From assembly GCA_020055645.1 (NCBI GenBank), contig CM034546.1:128857875-128921874 (forward strand): DNA of 64,000 nt, written 5' to 3'. The translations under genes were made by a program, and so were the position numbers. This DNA is from Tomocerus qinae (lineage: Eukaryota > Arthropoda > Collembola > Entomobryomorpha > Tomoceridae). How positions within the stretch are numbered: the stretch's first letter is position 1; every line of letters begins with the position of its first letter. The notes beneath the pieces were generated by a model, which ran no database searches, was not told where the DNA came from, and worked only from the letters and a program-made list of their open reading frames with translations. Of this stretch, positions 24,867 through 38,074 are shown piece by piece.

Positions 24867-24872
24867 AATAAA
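24867..24872 (+). other. Polyadenylation signal of the OBP gene
   Basis: AATAAA about 200 bases after the OBP stop codon, the first such hexamer downstream that I see. Confidence 0.5.
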
Positions 24873-25102
24873 AAATGTTGAATGCATAAAACAACAACAT
24901 TCTTTCCTGAGAGAGACTGCCTTTCCAACTACTATGCCATCAACAGCAAATCTACTATAACATTATCTAACTGTGTTTGGACAGGATTTTGCCATGTACG
25001 TGGATGCAGTAGATACAAAATTACAGTGCACGGCATGCCATAAATTAGAAATCATTACCAAATTAACCAGTTAACGGTACTCTCCTTCCTTATTATCCAT
25101 AA

Positions 25103-25357
25103 AATTGAGTTAAGGGTGGTTAATAGCATTTAATACGTTTTTAATTACAACGTTAGCCCTTAAACATTATTTCCCTCTAACTTATTAGAAATTTTAAATT
25201 TTTTTGAGCCACAAGTCCAAAGTGTTCACCTTCCGCCACATTTTTGAAAATTTTGAAGACTTTTGGTAAATAAATATGGGCTACACTCTAATTCTAGGTA
25301 ATACACAGAAAGTGTATGCTCAAGTTACCCTGCTTTTAACCACCCTTAACTCTATTT
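25103..25357. mobile_element. MITE with 17-bp perfect inverted repeats
   Basis: gagttaagggtggttaa at 25107-25123 is exactly inverted at 25336-25352. About 250 bp, no coding capacity. Superfamily unresolved because the target duplication is unclear. Confidence 0.65.
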
Positions 25358-25921
25358 TAAAGATAATTTCTGGGTCGCAGTTTCCCTATAAAAAGTAGAA
25401 AGTGAACATTGAGCAACAGTAAATGCATGAATGCATGGTTAAATTCACATTGTCATCTAACGTTCATATGAACCGAACGTTCAGAGGCAGAGACCAATAT
25501 TACGACCATAGGAACTGTGTATATTATATTTGTGCATAATGAAATATTACAGGAAACGGTCAATCGCTCCTTTATTTAAGGGAAATTTATTTGAACACAA
25601 CTCATTGGCTGACAACTAGACAATTGTAATATGAGTCGGTTTATTGCAACTTATGGTGAGTTCTGGTGTTGTGTAAAAATCACGATTCAAAAAATAAACA
25701 AATGACTAGATTATTCAGCATTGTAGAAATATCATAGAATGCCTGATATGTCTGTCTGTCTGTCGACTTTGTCCGTAGCACGATAACTGAGAACGGTTTA
25801 AGATAATAACTTCTGTACGTAATTTAGAGATGAAAAGTGAGATCAGGTTTGAAAATTAACGAAACAAAATGACACATATACACCCGACAAATTTTAAATG
25901 GAAACGTACCATTTTCGCATA

Positions 25922-26069
25922 GAGGCAGGTATCCAAAAATTTGGTTAAGAGGGGGGGGGGGTGCAAAAAAAGTGTAAATTTTGTAATTTTTGGACTTTTT
26001 CGGGACTTCTCTTTTTGTCAGATTTAGGGGGAATGCCATCACCCCCGGCCCCTACTGGGTACGTGCTAG
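25922..26069. mobile_element. Small non-autonomous hAT-like element, CACGTATCCAG family, copy C
   Basis: Starts gaggcaggtatcc and ends gggtacgtgctag. The flanking octamer ttcgcata occurs at 25914-25921 and 26070-26077, a perfect 8-bp duplication. It contains a long G run and a Gly/Pro-like G/C-rich 3' part, like copies A and B. Confidence 0.85.
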
Positions 26070-26077
26070 TTCGCATA

Positions 26078-27098
26078 TTATTACATAATATATTATTTAA
26101 TTTTTTTAAAATTTTTTGAAGGGGTCGATAGGGCCCCGGGCAATTTCCTGGGCTGGAAGGGATAAGGAAAATTTCTTGGAAGTTGAATGTTGTTAAATTC
26201 TACACTTCGATTTCTAAAACAATTAGGTTTGCTTTTACAAAAACATTGGGTTTTAACACACATGAACCAACACACGGAGTTTTTCAATGCGTGCTATAAC
26301 ATATCGCGCATTAAGGAATAAATAAATAAGCTTCAATTCTTTTTCCGTTTGTAATAGCCTCAATTCACTCCATAATACTAAGAAAATACTGGGACAATAA
26401 ACACCAAACAAATTAGAAATTGAAGCGTTTGCTAAAATTATCACTCACATTTTCTGTAAACAATGGATTGAATGAATATCCACTGTTATGCAATTTGCTG
26501 ACAACTAAAGGCCAGCCAAGGTCGAAATACATTTTTGTTATTATTGACAACTATAGAAATAATGGACAGTGGCTGACACAATTACATTACAAGTCAAAAG
26601 TAAAAGCTTAACTCGTAGTCGGCACTAAATAATTATGCATGGTCGGTCATTACATAATACCCAAATGTTTATTTAATAAATAATAGTTCCAAACAAAGTA
26701 TAATAAAACTCAATATTGGACAAGAAAATTTTTGTGCATATAGTTTTAAACCTTTACATTTAGAGAGCCGAATTTACACTCATTTCCGTAGTACAATTTG
26801 TTCTTAATTCAAACAAAGAGATTAATTCTTTTAAGAGCATTTACTTATTCGAATTTTTTTAAAGTCAGTATAAGAGTCATTTGAAAGATATAAGTAAAAT
26901 AATCTAATTTGATTTTGATTTAATGATGAAGTCTTGAAATATTATGTGGGTATTTGTTGACTTTAAAAGTTGCAAAATGTTTACAGAAGAAATTGGGAAA
27001 AAACAGATTAAAAGATTTAAAAAATAAGTATTAATAAAATTATAATAAATTTTAAATAATTGTTAAGTAAATAGCAACAAGAAACTACGCACATTAAA
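26078..27098. other. Intergenic stretch upstream of the large lectin gene
   Basis: AT-rich with no supported gene. It should contain the promoter of the gene starting at 27099; no element can be assigned with confidence. Confidence 0.35.
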
Positions 27099-30000
27099 AT
27101 GACAAGAAATTTTTTATTTACTTTGATCATCGTTACCGTTTTTATACTTTGTGGTCCACCGTCCACAGAACAAGCCAGGGAGCCATATTCATTGTGTACA
27201 CGAAGTGCATTCCTCCACCGAAATACTCTTGTTAAAAGCACAGGAACCAGAATCAAAGTATACTACTCAGAAAATTTTTTACCAGTGAGTAATAAAATTT
27301 AAACAATTATTGGTCATTATGCTGTAATTCTAAATTAATTATTATTTCCATGCTTTAGTACACATTTCAGACATTTATTTTTTAAAATTGTTAAACGTGT
27401 CCCTTTTTTAAAAATTCCTACAACTTTTGTTTTTGAGAAAATCGAAAGCATGCTTATTCCGAAAAAATGTCGACACCGAAGATATTTCCTAAAATAAAAG
27501 TATTTTCTAATGCCGAAAAAGGCTCTCAAAAACATTTTCAAAATCTGGAAATATTATTTTGCCGCCAAAAGATACACTTGTTAGATAATTTCCTATTAAT
27601 ATTTGCAGCTCACTTGGTATGAAGCAGCAGCCTGCTGCAAATATTTCAAAGATGGTATACCGAAAACTCTGGCCAGTGTTGCCAATAGATTAGACCTTGA
27701 TGGTTATCACGCTTTCACGACTGGGGACTGGAAGAAAATGGGGTGGGTGGATATACACGGGTTTGGGAAAGACTGGAGAAATTTGAAAGGGCAGTATGTC
27801 GACGACGAAGAAGTATTTTTAGAGCAACCGCCAAATCCAGTTACAAAAGGAGTATGCAAAACGGTAGGGAGTGATTCAACGAAGCCCCCTGGTAAATTCT
27901 ATGCTGTAGATACCAATTGTGACACAATTCTTAATGCAACGGTTTACTGCGAGGACCGTAAGTTGTATTAACGTTCTTATAAAATTGAAAACCATCGTTC
28001 AACTTTTTAACGACACGATTTCGATCGCGCCAATTTTAAAAATGACTTTTCAATAATAAAAAACTGAATTTTCTTTAAAATGTTGTCTTCCTTACAACTT
28101 TCAATGAATAGTCAACGTAATAAATCCTGAAATTAAAACCGAATTGGATATTAATAAAATTAAAATAATATTGAATAATATTACAATTTGACGACATTGA
28201 CTTTTGGAATAAAATTAAGCTAGATTGTATTTTTAGTTTGTATTCCAGTCATCAGAATAATTGTCAAATTAATAATCAATTGTTTTTATTCGTAGCTGAT
28301 AAAAAGACACCGAGCTTCCATTGTAAGACAAATATACCTCTTATTAATAAAAATATTCAACATAATATTACATGTAATTTTTAGAAAAGAGTGACTAATA
28401 AATATAACCCACCATATAGATGACTGCGACAAGAAATACCCGGAAGCAATGACTGAATATAACCAATCCTATTGGACGGATATATTATCGTTCAATCCAA
28501 ATTGCGATGAAGGTTACATTAAATAAATATGCATACAATTTTTTGGTTATCTCTGGGTTGTACTATTTGCCAAATTATCAGATCTGGACAAAATCAAGTT
28601 ATTAGAATCGCACTCACTTAGCATTCTTCCCATTTTAATATCTATAACTTTATGAATTAAACTAGGTTTTGAGTGTCACTTCCTTTCACTTGACGCACAA
28701 AGGAACATTCATAAATAAAACATTGTCATTGGCCCTGGTAAGGGGATTTGAAATTTTAGGCAGAATAAGTAACTGAATGGTCCTTTTTTGGTGTGAAGTG
28801 AAAGGGAAAGTGCCACTCAAAACCTAGCTTTAGTGACCAAAAGGGAAGCATATAGTCCTGGCAGATTGAACAACCCTTATAAAATCTAATTTAATTGCTC
28901 AGAGTTCACTTGGATTGTAGATGCACCTTCATATTGACAAAATAATGTTTTTTTTAATTGAACGACTTTTTCATTTTTGCAGAAAACGATAGAATTCCTC
29001 AAAAACCACCGACGACCCCAGCGCCAAAGCTAGAGCCAGAACTGTGTATACTATCGCCACAAAATCTGTAAATTTTTATTATAACACATTAATGTTCGCA
29101 TTTAAAAAATAGAAATTAGATTTTAAAGTAATTAATAGAGTGGAGGAGTCGGAAGTAACAAATTATACTGGCGTGAAGGTGGTAGAAAATCCTACTAATC
29201 CACTTCCAAGAATAAAGGATAAAGTGAAGGATTATTGTCGTCTAACTCATAAATGGAATAAAACATTGGTTACCAAAGGTACAGGATCGACGATCGAAGT
29301 GTCTTATACTTTAGGAAAATTAGTCGTAAGTGGGAAATTTCGAATAAAGCTAGGTTTTGAGTGTCATTTCCCTTTCACTTCACGCAGAAAAACATTTAGT
29401 TACTTATTCTGCCTAAAATTCCAAATCCCCTCACCTAAGGCAACGGCAATGTTTTATTTATGAAAGCGAAAAGGAAATGACACTCGAAGCCTAGCTTAAA
29501 ATTTGAAAATGGAATGAAAAACAGTAAAAAAAATTTTGATTTGGTTTTAGCTAAATTGGTGGGAAGCTCTTAGTTGTTGCTCTACGTGGAATAGCCATTT
29601 GACTCTGCTTAGTATCACCAATAGATCAGATCTGGATGGCTATTACAATTTGACGCAAGGGGATTGGAGGGATGTGGGATGGGTTGATATTCACGGATTT
29701 GCAAGTAGAAAATATTGGAGGAATTTTAAAGGCAAATGGATCTCGGACAAAAATATTTTCCAGGAGCAGCCGCCACCTCCAGTTAAACCTGGAGTCTGCA
29801 GAACAATTGGAAGTTGCTATGGCCCGAACAACACAACAGTCCCTGCCCCGTTTTGTGTTTCAAACGAACTGGATTGTGACACTTATATCGAAACAAAAGT
29901 ATTTTGTGAACAGAAAGGTGAGCTAATTGTTTAAAGGCTATGTAGTATTTATTCTTGATCGGTTTGTTTCTATTCTTTAATTATTTACAGCGGATCCAAA

Positions 30001-33000
30001 GCAACCTGCAATGAAACGTGAGTAATTCATGAAATTGGTAACTAAATATTTGTTATAACTTTAAATAATTGTTTTCGTAGCTGTTAATATTAAATATGAA
30101 TTTTAAAGACGACTGCAATGGCAGATTCCCACCATGGAAGGTAAATGACTTTGAGGAACCAATTCAATGGAAGAATTTAGTTTATTTCAACCCAAATTGC
30201 AAAAGTAAGAATTTATTTTTAAGAAAAATGTAAACTGTAAACAATAAGTAACATTCGTATTAATACATACAGAATGTGGTAGTAATCGTTAATGACAAAA
30301 TTTTATAATAATAATAATAATTTTGGGACGATATTTTTAGACGACCCGTTTCCGCCGCCATATTGCATAGATCCGTTAGACCCCGGTAGGGACCGCGAAG
30401 ACAACATAACTACGACAACGCCACCACCAACAATAACTACAAATTTACCGCCGCTTTTAACTACAACTTCTCCCCCAAATATAAATACAACTTCTCCCCC
30501 GAATATAAATACAACTTCTCCCCCGAATATAAATACAACTTCTCCCCCGAATATAAATACAACTACTCCCCCAAATGTAAATACAACTTCTCCACCGCAT
30601 ATAAATACAACTTCCCCTCCAAATATAAACACTACTTCTCCTCCAAATGTAAACACTACTTCCCCTCCAAATGTAAACACTACTTCCCCTCCAAATGTAA
30701 ACACTACTTCCCCTCCAAATGTAAACACTACTTCCCCTCCAAATGTAAACACTACTTCCCCTCCAAATGTAAACACTACTTCCCCTCCAAATGTAAACAC
30801 TACTTCCCCTCCAAATGTAAACACTACTTCCCCTCCAAATGTAAACACTACTTCCCCTCCAAATGTAAACACTACTTCCCCTCCAAATGTAAACACTACT
30901 TCCCCTCCAAATGTAAACACTACTTCCCCTCCAAATGTAAACACTACTTCCCCTCCGCATGTAACTACAACTCCTCCTCCTATTATAACTACGACCTCTC
31001 CCCCAAATATAAATACAACTTCTCCCCCAAATATAAATACAACTTCTCCCCCAAATATAAATACAAATTCTCCCCCGAATATTAATACAACTTCTCCCCC
31101 GAATATAAATACAACTTCTCCCCCGAATATAAATACAACTTCTCCTCCGAATATAAATACAATTTCTCCCCCGAATATAAATACAACTTCTCCCCCGAAT
31201 ATAAATACAACTTCTCCCCCGACTATAAATACAACTTCTCCCCCGACTATAAATACAACTTCTCCTCCGAATATAAATACAACTTCTCCCCCGAATATAA
31301 ATACAACTCCTCCAGCCACTACACCACCAGGAAATGTTGTAACTACAACAACAGGTGGTAATTTGGTAACCACAACACCTACGGTAATTCAAGTGAACAC
31401 AACCTCACCAACAATCGGGATAACTACAACTCCTACTTCACTGACATGTGTTCTTAATGAAAGGGATTTTACCATCAGCAATATCAAGGTAAAATTAAAA
31501 TAAATTATATATACAACTTTATACTCGATTAGAATTAATTTAAATGTATTTCCAATTTCCCACTAATCTATACCACTGAAATAGATAATATTATATGGGA
31601 CAATGTTTTGAAATATGTTGTTGGCCATTCAATCTAATGCATCATTATCGAAGTTTATGTTCCTATCGGCCACTTCTGAACCTTTATTCGAAAAGGGATT
31701 AAAATAAGAAAAATGTAATCCTAAAATTAATTGTTTAAGTTAAAAAGGTTGCATAGTAGGAAAGCTTATTTCTATAAAATAATTTATGATTAAGAATTGT
31801 GGATTGTAATTGGGATTAATGAGAATGTGTTTTTCATACTACGTTAAGTATATTCAGGTAAGTATTGTGAGGTGACCAATCAAGGCCGTGCGCCGTTCCA
31901 TTATCTAATTACTTGTCATTACTTAAAATGTACACTGTGTCGTCAGACATTGCCTATTTCAACTTAGTTTTATTTTGAATTTACAGCTGTCTTGGAAGGG
32001 TGCGAAAAGAAAATGTGAAAGATTTGGATTATCGCTCTTAGTGATTGAATCTCAAAAGGAGAATGAAGTTTTAATTTCGTCTTCTCATTTTAAAGAAAGC
32101 AGTAAGGAATGATTTTGAAAGCTACTAAATAAATATGAAAATGGTTGAAAATAGGAGTATGAATGAACATTTAGCTAGGCTTTGGCAGACCTGTATCCTG
32201 TTTATGTTGCAAAAAAACCTTTTGCCAGTTAAATTCAATACAAAAAGATAGTAACTATAAAATCGAGAATTGTTTACATCATTTTTATAGGAAATAGAGA
32301 AATTTAGAAAGCAAAATTTAGAGTTGTATTGCACTTAACGTTAGGAAACATAACAAGGAAGTAATTTTGTAAGGCAGTTTAAGAAATATAAAATATAAAA
32401 ATATAAAAATGCCATTAATCAATTTTGTTACTAATGCTATTCGCTAATTAGCATATACAGTTGACACAAGTTTTTGGAGTGCAGCAAGATTTAAAACGAC
32501 GATAGGTTACATAAACCTTTTCTGGGAACCGTTGGAAAGAATTCCAAATTTTAGTGTCGACAATGCCGATGGACTTGTAAAAGTATGGGCGGCTGGTGAA
32601 CCAAAAGATGACACCAAAAATGGCAGAGAAGTTTGTGTTGATATCCAATTCCCTGGAACCACTCCGGTGTGGTCCGTATCGGATTGTGATTTGGAGAAGT
32701 ATTTTATTTGCATAAGACCAATGTGAGATTTATAAACAATTTTTAGATTTTAGAATTTTTTAGATTTATCAAAATTCAATTTATTCCAAACCATTTATTT
32801 ACTTTTTTCTTAATTAACTACAATCACAAAAAACCGTCCTAAATCTAATATTTAATCTATCGATGAATACTGAAAAATTGGAGGTTTAAATGGAAGTTAA
32901 TGCTCAGGGTTGTGAGTTAAACTAGCCGGTGGGTAGTGGCTAGGTGGCTAGGGGGCAAAAGTGGCTAGTGGGCGGGTAAATTGCTAGGTGGCTAGTGAGG

Positions 33001-33970
33001 AAAAGTGGTAAAAGTGGGCAAAAGTCTAAATGGGGCTAAATAATACAGTAAAGGATGTAAAAATTGGCGCAAGTTTTTGAATTTTAGGTACTTTTGCCCC
33101 TTATAGCTTTTGCCCAGGTGGGTGGGCAAAATGTAAAAAAGCCGGCTAAAATAGAACTCTATGAATATTGGTGTTTGGATACGGTTTTTTCCACCGCTGA
33201 TGTATTTAGCAGTTACGGCTGTTACTAATTATGCATCATGCAATGGTTTTCCCGCTTCTGTAACTCCGAATGGAGAAATACCTTAACATTTCTTCGTACT
33301 ACTCAACGCAACATTTAAAAGAAAGTGAGATATGTTCAACTGGTGTAATTGGTTTCTAACGAAACAAACCAGTGGTGTATGAGCTTTTTTTTTTCTATGG
33401 TTTTTCAAAATGCTGATTTCTAGACTGTTAATGCTATTTTTACAATTTTTTGCATTTTTGCTTATTTATTGTTTAAATTTTAAATCTAGTATTAAACCGG
33501 GTTGGGGTCTTTTTGGTTTTTTGGTAAAAAAACCCGACCCACTTCACTTAAAAACCCTGGGTTTATTGGGTTTTTTTTTTACAAAATATGCAATAAAGCG
33601 CAATAAAGCTCCATACAGATAAGCAAGATACACGAATACTAATAATGCTAGACGTAGGAGTTGATTATTATTTTTGTTCCATATGATCTAATAACAGGCA
33701 TGTGCGAAGAGCTGCTGGCTGTGGTCACTTACCCCAAGTCAGCATTTCTGAAATAGATCCGCAAATTCCGCATCCGCCTGATATAGAGGACTGTCATTTA
33801 CATACGGTCCGTTTTGTTTTAGTATATCTTTAGTTTTAGAGGACAAGCAAATTATGATGGAAATTTTATATTGTGTATAGTTATCACGAGCAAATAAAAT
33901 GAGAGAACGAGGAAAAGAAATGCGAAGGAGAGCTAAGGCAATGCGACGAAAATTATGTCACACTTGTTGA
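27099..33970 (+). CDS. Secreted mosaic protein with three C-type-lectin-like domains and a mucin-like Thr/Pro repeat (about 1,046 aa)
   Basis: Fourteen exons agree in phase: 27099-27284, 27609-27957, 28296-28322, 28420-28512, 28983-29067, 29139-29325, 29551-29917, 29991-30017, 30109-30204, 30341-31488, 31987-32101, 32461-32722, 33698-33806 and 33881-33970. Order: signal peptide (LFTLIIVTVFILCG); CTLD-1 (about 27-178, LTWYEAAACC); 27-nt microexon; two-Cys exon; linker; CTLD-2 (about 248-431); microexon; two-Cys exon (NPNC); about 35 copies of TTSPPN(I/V)N (about 490-825); CTLD-3 (about 842-981) with GLSLLVIES, AGEPKDD and VSDCDLEKYFIC; then a tail with CGHLPQVSI and a basic helix ending CHTC. 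CTLD-3 has EPK rather than EPN and no WND, so calcium-dependent sugar binding is uncertain. The Thr repeats are likely O-glycosylated. AATAAA at 34032-34037. A tail-to-head paralog array follows downstream. Confidence 0.85.
28658..28832. mobile_element. MITE with CTAGGTTTTGAGTG inverted repeats, copy 1 (intronic)
   Basis: Begins taaactaggttttgagtg and ends cactcaaaacctagcttta. About 175 bp, in the intron 28513-28982 of the large lectin gene. The internal block atttgaaattttaggcagaa is shared with copies 2 and 3. Confidence 0.8.
29345..29498. mobile_element. MITE with CTAGGTTTTGAGTG inverted repeats, copy 2 (intronic)
   Basis: Begins taaagctaggttttgagtg and ends cactcgaagcctagctta. Internal sequence is inverted relative to copy 1 (ttctgcctaaaattccaaat). 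It sits 19 bases after the donor site of the exon ending at 29325. Confidence 0.8.
30440..31310 (+). repeat. 24-bp coding minisatellite (TTSPPN[I/V]N) with two sequence subfamilies
   Basis: About 35 in-frame copies. Outer units read aatataaatacaacttctcc; a central block from about 30640 to 30950 reads aatgtaaacactacttcccc and is almost perfectly homogeneous. It encodes the Thr/Pro stalk of the lectin gene. No frame-breaking unit is seen. Confidence 0.95.
32919..33165. repeat. Dispersed 'ggctagtggct' repeat, decayed
   Basis: Rich in ggctag/ggctaaaa words, ending ccggctaaaatagaactct. Resembles the hAT-like element at 49115-49375 and a third decayed stretch at about 61015-61240. Intronic, no clear termini. 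Confidence 0.4.
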
Positions 33971-35198
33971 ATATTCGACATTGAAATCTTGCCCTGTGTT
34001 TCATGATATCTGAATTTTTATTTCCACTAACAATAAAAACTACGTTTTGAAATTTTTCTTACATACCTACATATTCCTGTACAAATAATAATATTTATTG
34101 ATAATAATATGTATATTATTTCGTTGCGTGTTAAAATTTGTTTGAATGTACCGTAATTAAAATTACCTATATAATATGACCAAAATAAAATTCACCCACA
34201 ACTGTAGTAAATGAATAAATGTCGTTTAAATTGTGACTTTTTTACTGAACATTTGAATGTAAATACTAACTCAATGTATTTTAAATAGAGACGATGAATG
34301 TATTTCGAAAATAGAACATTAAGGCTTATTTTAATATGCCTTGTGTGTACTTGTATCAATAAATTGTCATAATTTACCATTTTTACCATTAAATGCATTT
34401 TTAACACTATGATTGTAAAATATCTTTAAAATTGTAAACTGTTAAGGGAAGATATAATTGTATATGGTAATTAATATGGCTACTTATTTGAGCTTCATAC
34501 TATAATTATAAGTCATGGTTAAAGGTCATAGATACAAAATAGAAATCTAAGCATTAAACTAAGTAAAACAAAACCTGTCATCAAATATAAAAAAATCACA
34601 ATGTATATTTTTACTATTGACTCTCACCCAGGGTATTACCAAGACAGAAAGAAATTTTCAATATAGTTAACAATAGACAATGATTACAAGGTTTTAAACA
34701 ATTGGTCATAATAAATTGGTCAATCAGATATCAAATATAGTTGACGTCGCAAAATGAATACTTATTTTAAGTTACATAATATGACTAAATATTCTAAATT
34801 ATTTGAAGAATGGAACATTTGTCATAATATTTGACGTCCTAGCTGAGAGTTGTCACTCCGGTGCATTTTATTGCGTTATCTCTAACTTTGGTTTGATAAA
34901 AGACTTTAGGCATTTAGTTTTTCATTGAACGTTACATTTCATTGAACACATTACTTCGATGTGATTAAAATATTTAAGTTTAGGTAAAAAAATATATCAT
35001 TGACATTATTATAGGGATATTCCTCCGGGAGGATTTACTAATTTCTGTAAAAATGAAAAATGTATATCATGCCGTTTTATCGTAGTTTTTTACGTTAAAT
35101 GTTTAGAACAATTTGTCAAAAAGTAAAAGTGGCAAAAGACAAAGTTTTTATTTCCGATTTCTTAGTTTATCTACAGATTGCATAATTACTTACAAGGA
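33971..35198. other. Intergenic stretch between lectin genes
   Basis: AT-rich, no gene. Contains the AATAAA of the upstream gene (34032-34037). Confidence 0.4.
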
Positions 35199-36927
35199 AT
35201 GTCACAAACACTTCACTTGGTTATACTGTGTACAATTTTTGGTGCACTGGCGCCCATATTGCCACCAGTTACAACTTGTGTTCTGAATGAGAAAGATTTC
35301 GTTGTTAGTGAAATACAGGTTAGACCGATATCTTACGAGTATAAAAACTATAAACTAACTACAAATTATTGATCGTAACCGAAATTTCTATTCAATTTAT
35401 ATGTAAATTAAAAATGTATAAATTAACAGATGTCGTGGAATGATGCAAAGAAAAAATGTGAAAGTTCTGGATTGTCGCAGTTAGTTATTGAATCCCAAGA
35501 AGAAAACTTAGTCTTAAATTCATCTGCTCAAATTAAAAGACACCGTGAGAATAAATATTATTTTAAAAAACGTAAATATTACTTAAAGCATATTAAAACA
35601 AGATTTATTTATGAATTAGTCGACACAAGTTTTTGGAGCGCCTTAAAATTTACTACGACTGAGTACATACAAATTCTCTGGGAGCCCTCCAAAAAATCTC
35701 CAAACGTAGTCGAAAACAATCCTGATGGAATTGTTAAAGCATGGGCGGTTGGTGAACCAAAGGATGATGGTAATAAGGACAGAGAGGTTTGTGTTGATAT
35801 GGAATTCCACGGAACAACTCCAGTTTGGTCTGCATCAGATTGTGAAACGAAAAAACCCTTTATTTGCATGAGACCATTGTAAGATCATTTTTATAAAATC
35901 TTCTATGCAAGTTTTGTCAATGCAATTATAAGTCAGTTCCATTTTTTCAACATTTTAAGCAAATTGCATTGACAAAACTGACTTGCTTAAAATGTTGAAA
36001 AAATGGAACTGACTGATTATTGTAATTTTATTATTTACTATCATTGCGAATTCCCATTATATTTACTATTCTATAATAATTGCTATTCTAAAAATCATAA
36101 TTTCATCACGACATGAAGCTTAAACCCAAAATGCCGCTTTTTTGAGTTTTACTACCTTTTTGGGATTTGACATTTTTTGCAATGGCATTCTTTCGTCACT
36201 TGTGAAGCTTTATGGGATTAACTTTGAGTGCTTTATAAACCCCTAATTGGCAAAATAATGTCACACTGTTTATAATGTAGGGTGGTTCGGGCAACAGCCA
36301 AATGTGGTGATTTACCCCAAGTGAAAATTTTAGAAGGAGTCAAAGTCGAAAAAGACGACGAAGACTGCAATTCACTGGTTAGTTTGGTTTTGTTTACTTT
36401 GATACCGAGAATTTAATTTAATTTGGAATAACGTGCAAATTTAATTGTTATTAATTATACCTGTTAATAAGTATTTTCTTTATTTATTGACTTCAATTTT
36501 GGTTGGTGAACAGACATTATAACTAATAGTAAATTTTTAATGAAAGTTACGGCTAAAAAGCTATTTCTAATTTCAACTTCTGTTTTTATTGATAAATTTG
36601 TACGAAATTTAAAATTATTTTTGTCGTTTCTACTAATTATATTATATTATTATACTTTATGTTGACCATTAATTTTTAGTGGCTGGTATTTAACGGTAAA
36701 AACCACTGTGCAACTTGAAAATGATAAATGGTATTGTTTATACTGATCTTTAAATAAGATTTGCACCGTTTAATAATTTTCAATAGAAATTACGTGGAGA
36801 AGAAATGAAGAAACGAGGAGAAGAAATAAAGCAGAAACAAGGAGGTGAAATGTTGAAAATACGAGCAGAAGAAATCCGAAGGCAGGCAGAAGCAATGAAA
36901 AATAGAAATTGTGGTGGTGGTTGCTGA
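35199..36927 (+). CDS. Secreted single-CTLD protein with a charged C-terminal helix (about 243 aa)
   Basis: Exons 35199-35318, 35430-35544, 35620-35878, 36281-36377 and 36787-36927 join in phase. The start is the ATG at 35199, giving a signal peptide (LHLVILCTIFGALA). The CTLD spans about residues 26-165: TTCVLNEKDF, MSWNDAKKKCESSGLSQL, VGEPKDD, WSASDCETKKPFIC. The last two exons encode CGDLPQVKILEGVKVEKDD followed by a Lys/Glu/Arg-rich helix (RAEEIRRQAEAMKNRN) and the unusual terminus CGGGC. Exon boundaries and phases of the CTLD match the third domain of the upstream gene and the next gene, so they are tandem duplicates. Likely a secreted lectin-like recognition protein; sugar binding is not assured because the EPN/WND motifs are altered. 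The tail is a family I cannot name. Confidence 0.85.
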
Positions 36928-37191
36928 AGCCGTGGAATTTTCTATAAATATGGATAAAACATGTGTAATTGCTATTTTAATTGTGAGCTAAACTCTCTAA
37001 ATGATAAAGCGATGCCTGTATAAGTAATTGAACAATTAATACACATTTAAATTTTTATAACAATTTTGTATTTTTTAACAATACCTACCATTAACTACGA
37101 ACACTATTTTCTAATAGTGCTAGATTTTTTTTAAAATGTTGTCACTTTATGATAATAAATATTGACATTCGATTTAATCAATCATTGACTG
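36928..37191. other. Intergenic stretch after lectin gene 3
   Basis: Contains an aataaa near 37,155 that could end the upstream gene. Nothing else seen. Confidence 0.35.
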
Positions 37192-38074
37192 TAAAGCTAG
37201 GTTTTGAGTGTCACTTCAAATGCCTTAATATGGTCAGCCTAATCAAGTTGTTCCAAATCACAATCGTTTAGTCACTTTGCAAGATGGGACACCTCTGCGT
37301 ATTTCAGACATTCAAATGTTACAGAATGGTATGATACCCATTTCCTTGGCCTATGGATGGGTGAGGGAGGACCGGTTTCATGGCCACCAAGATCACAGGA
37401 CTTATCACCTTGTAATTTCTGTCGTTGGGGAATCGTCGAGGATAAGATTTATGCCGAAAAGCAATAATAATAATAATAATAATATTAATAATAATAATAA
37501 TATCAATAATAATAATATTGAAACTACGCCAATGCATTGTTACAATGGAAAATGGAATGGAAAATAAGTCAGGAATTTTGTAAAAATTCAGGTCGGTCAG
37601 TGCTGAAGCGATTACGCCGGTACCTGGAAATGGATGGTCTTCAAATTCAGAAATCTCATTAAAAAACGCATGCTCTTTCACATGGTGTGCATATCATAAT
37701 AATACACCCAACCAATCGTCAGTTATTAAAGGTCAAATTTCGTGTATACATCATTTTGGGACACCCTGTATGAAATAAATAGGGTACATGGCATTTATTT
37801 CAATAAATTTCGCGCGAAAATGAATTGTGCATGCTTGTACACATGCGCATTTTTATTTATATCAAAAATTCATTAATTTCAAATATTTCAAATATTTCAC
37901 TTTTCAAGAAAAATTCATTGAAATAAGAAATTAATGCCCTGTCTGAAAGAAACATTCACTAATAAAATATTGCCCTTGCCCCAGGTGAGGGAATTTGAAA
38001 TTTTAGACTTTCCAGGTCCTTTTTTCTATGGGTGAAGTAAAATGGAAAGTGACACTCAAAACCAACCTAGCTTA
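37192..38074. mobile_element. CTAGGTTTTGAGTG MITE, copy 3, split by nested insertions
   Basis: The left end (taaagctaggttttgagtg) is at 37192 and the right end (cactcaaaaccaacctagctta) finishes at 38074. The internal block shared with copies 1 and 2 resumes near 37,945. Between them lie a mariner-type remnant (about 37,222-37,770) and an atttatttc-type remnant (about 37,771-37,944). Confidence 0.7.
37222..37770 (+). pseudogene. Broken mariner/Tc1-like transposase fragment
   Basis: Reads QDGTPLRISD in one frame, then after a frameshift GEGGPVSWPPRSQDLSPCNF and VEDKIYAEK, matching the conserved WPPRSPDLTP..F..WG..KD.VY end of DDE_3/mariner-type transposases. An (AAT)n tract at about 37,464-37,518 interrupts it. 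The 3' end at 37,770 is gggacaccctgta, a common terminus of such elements. Truncated and inactive. Confidence 0.7.

Noticed and set aside
30303..31392. Long minus-strand open frames (GGEVVF... and CIYIRGRS... repeats)
   Set aside because: They are by-products of the 24-bp minisatellite that encodes the TTSPPN repeat on the plus strand.
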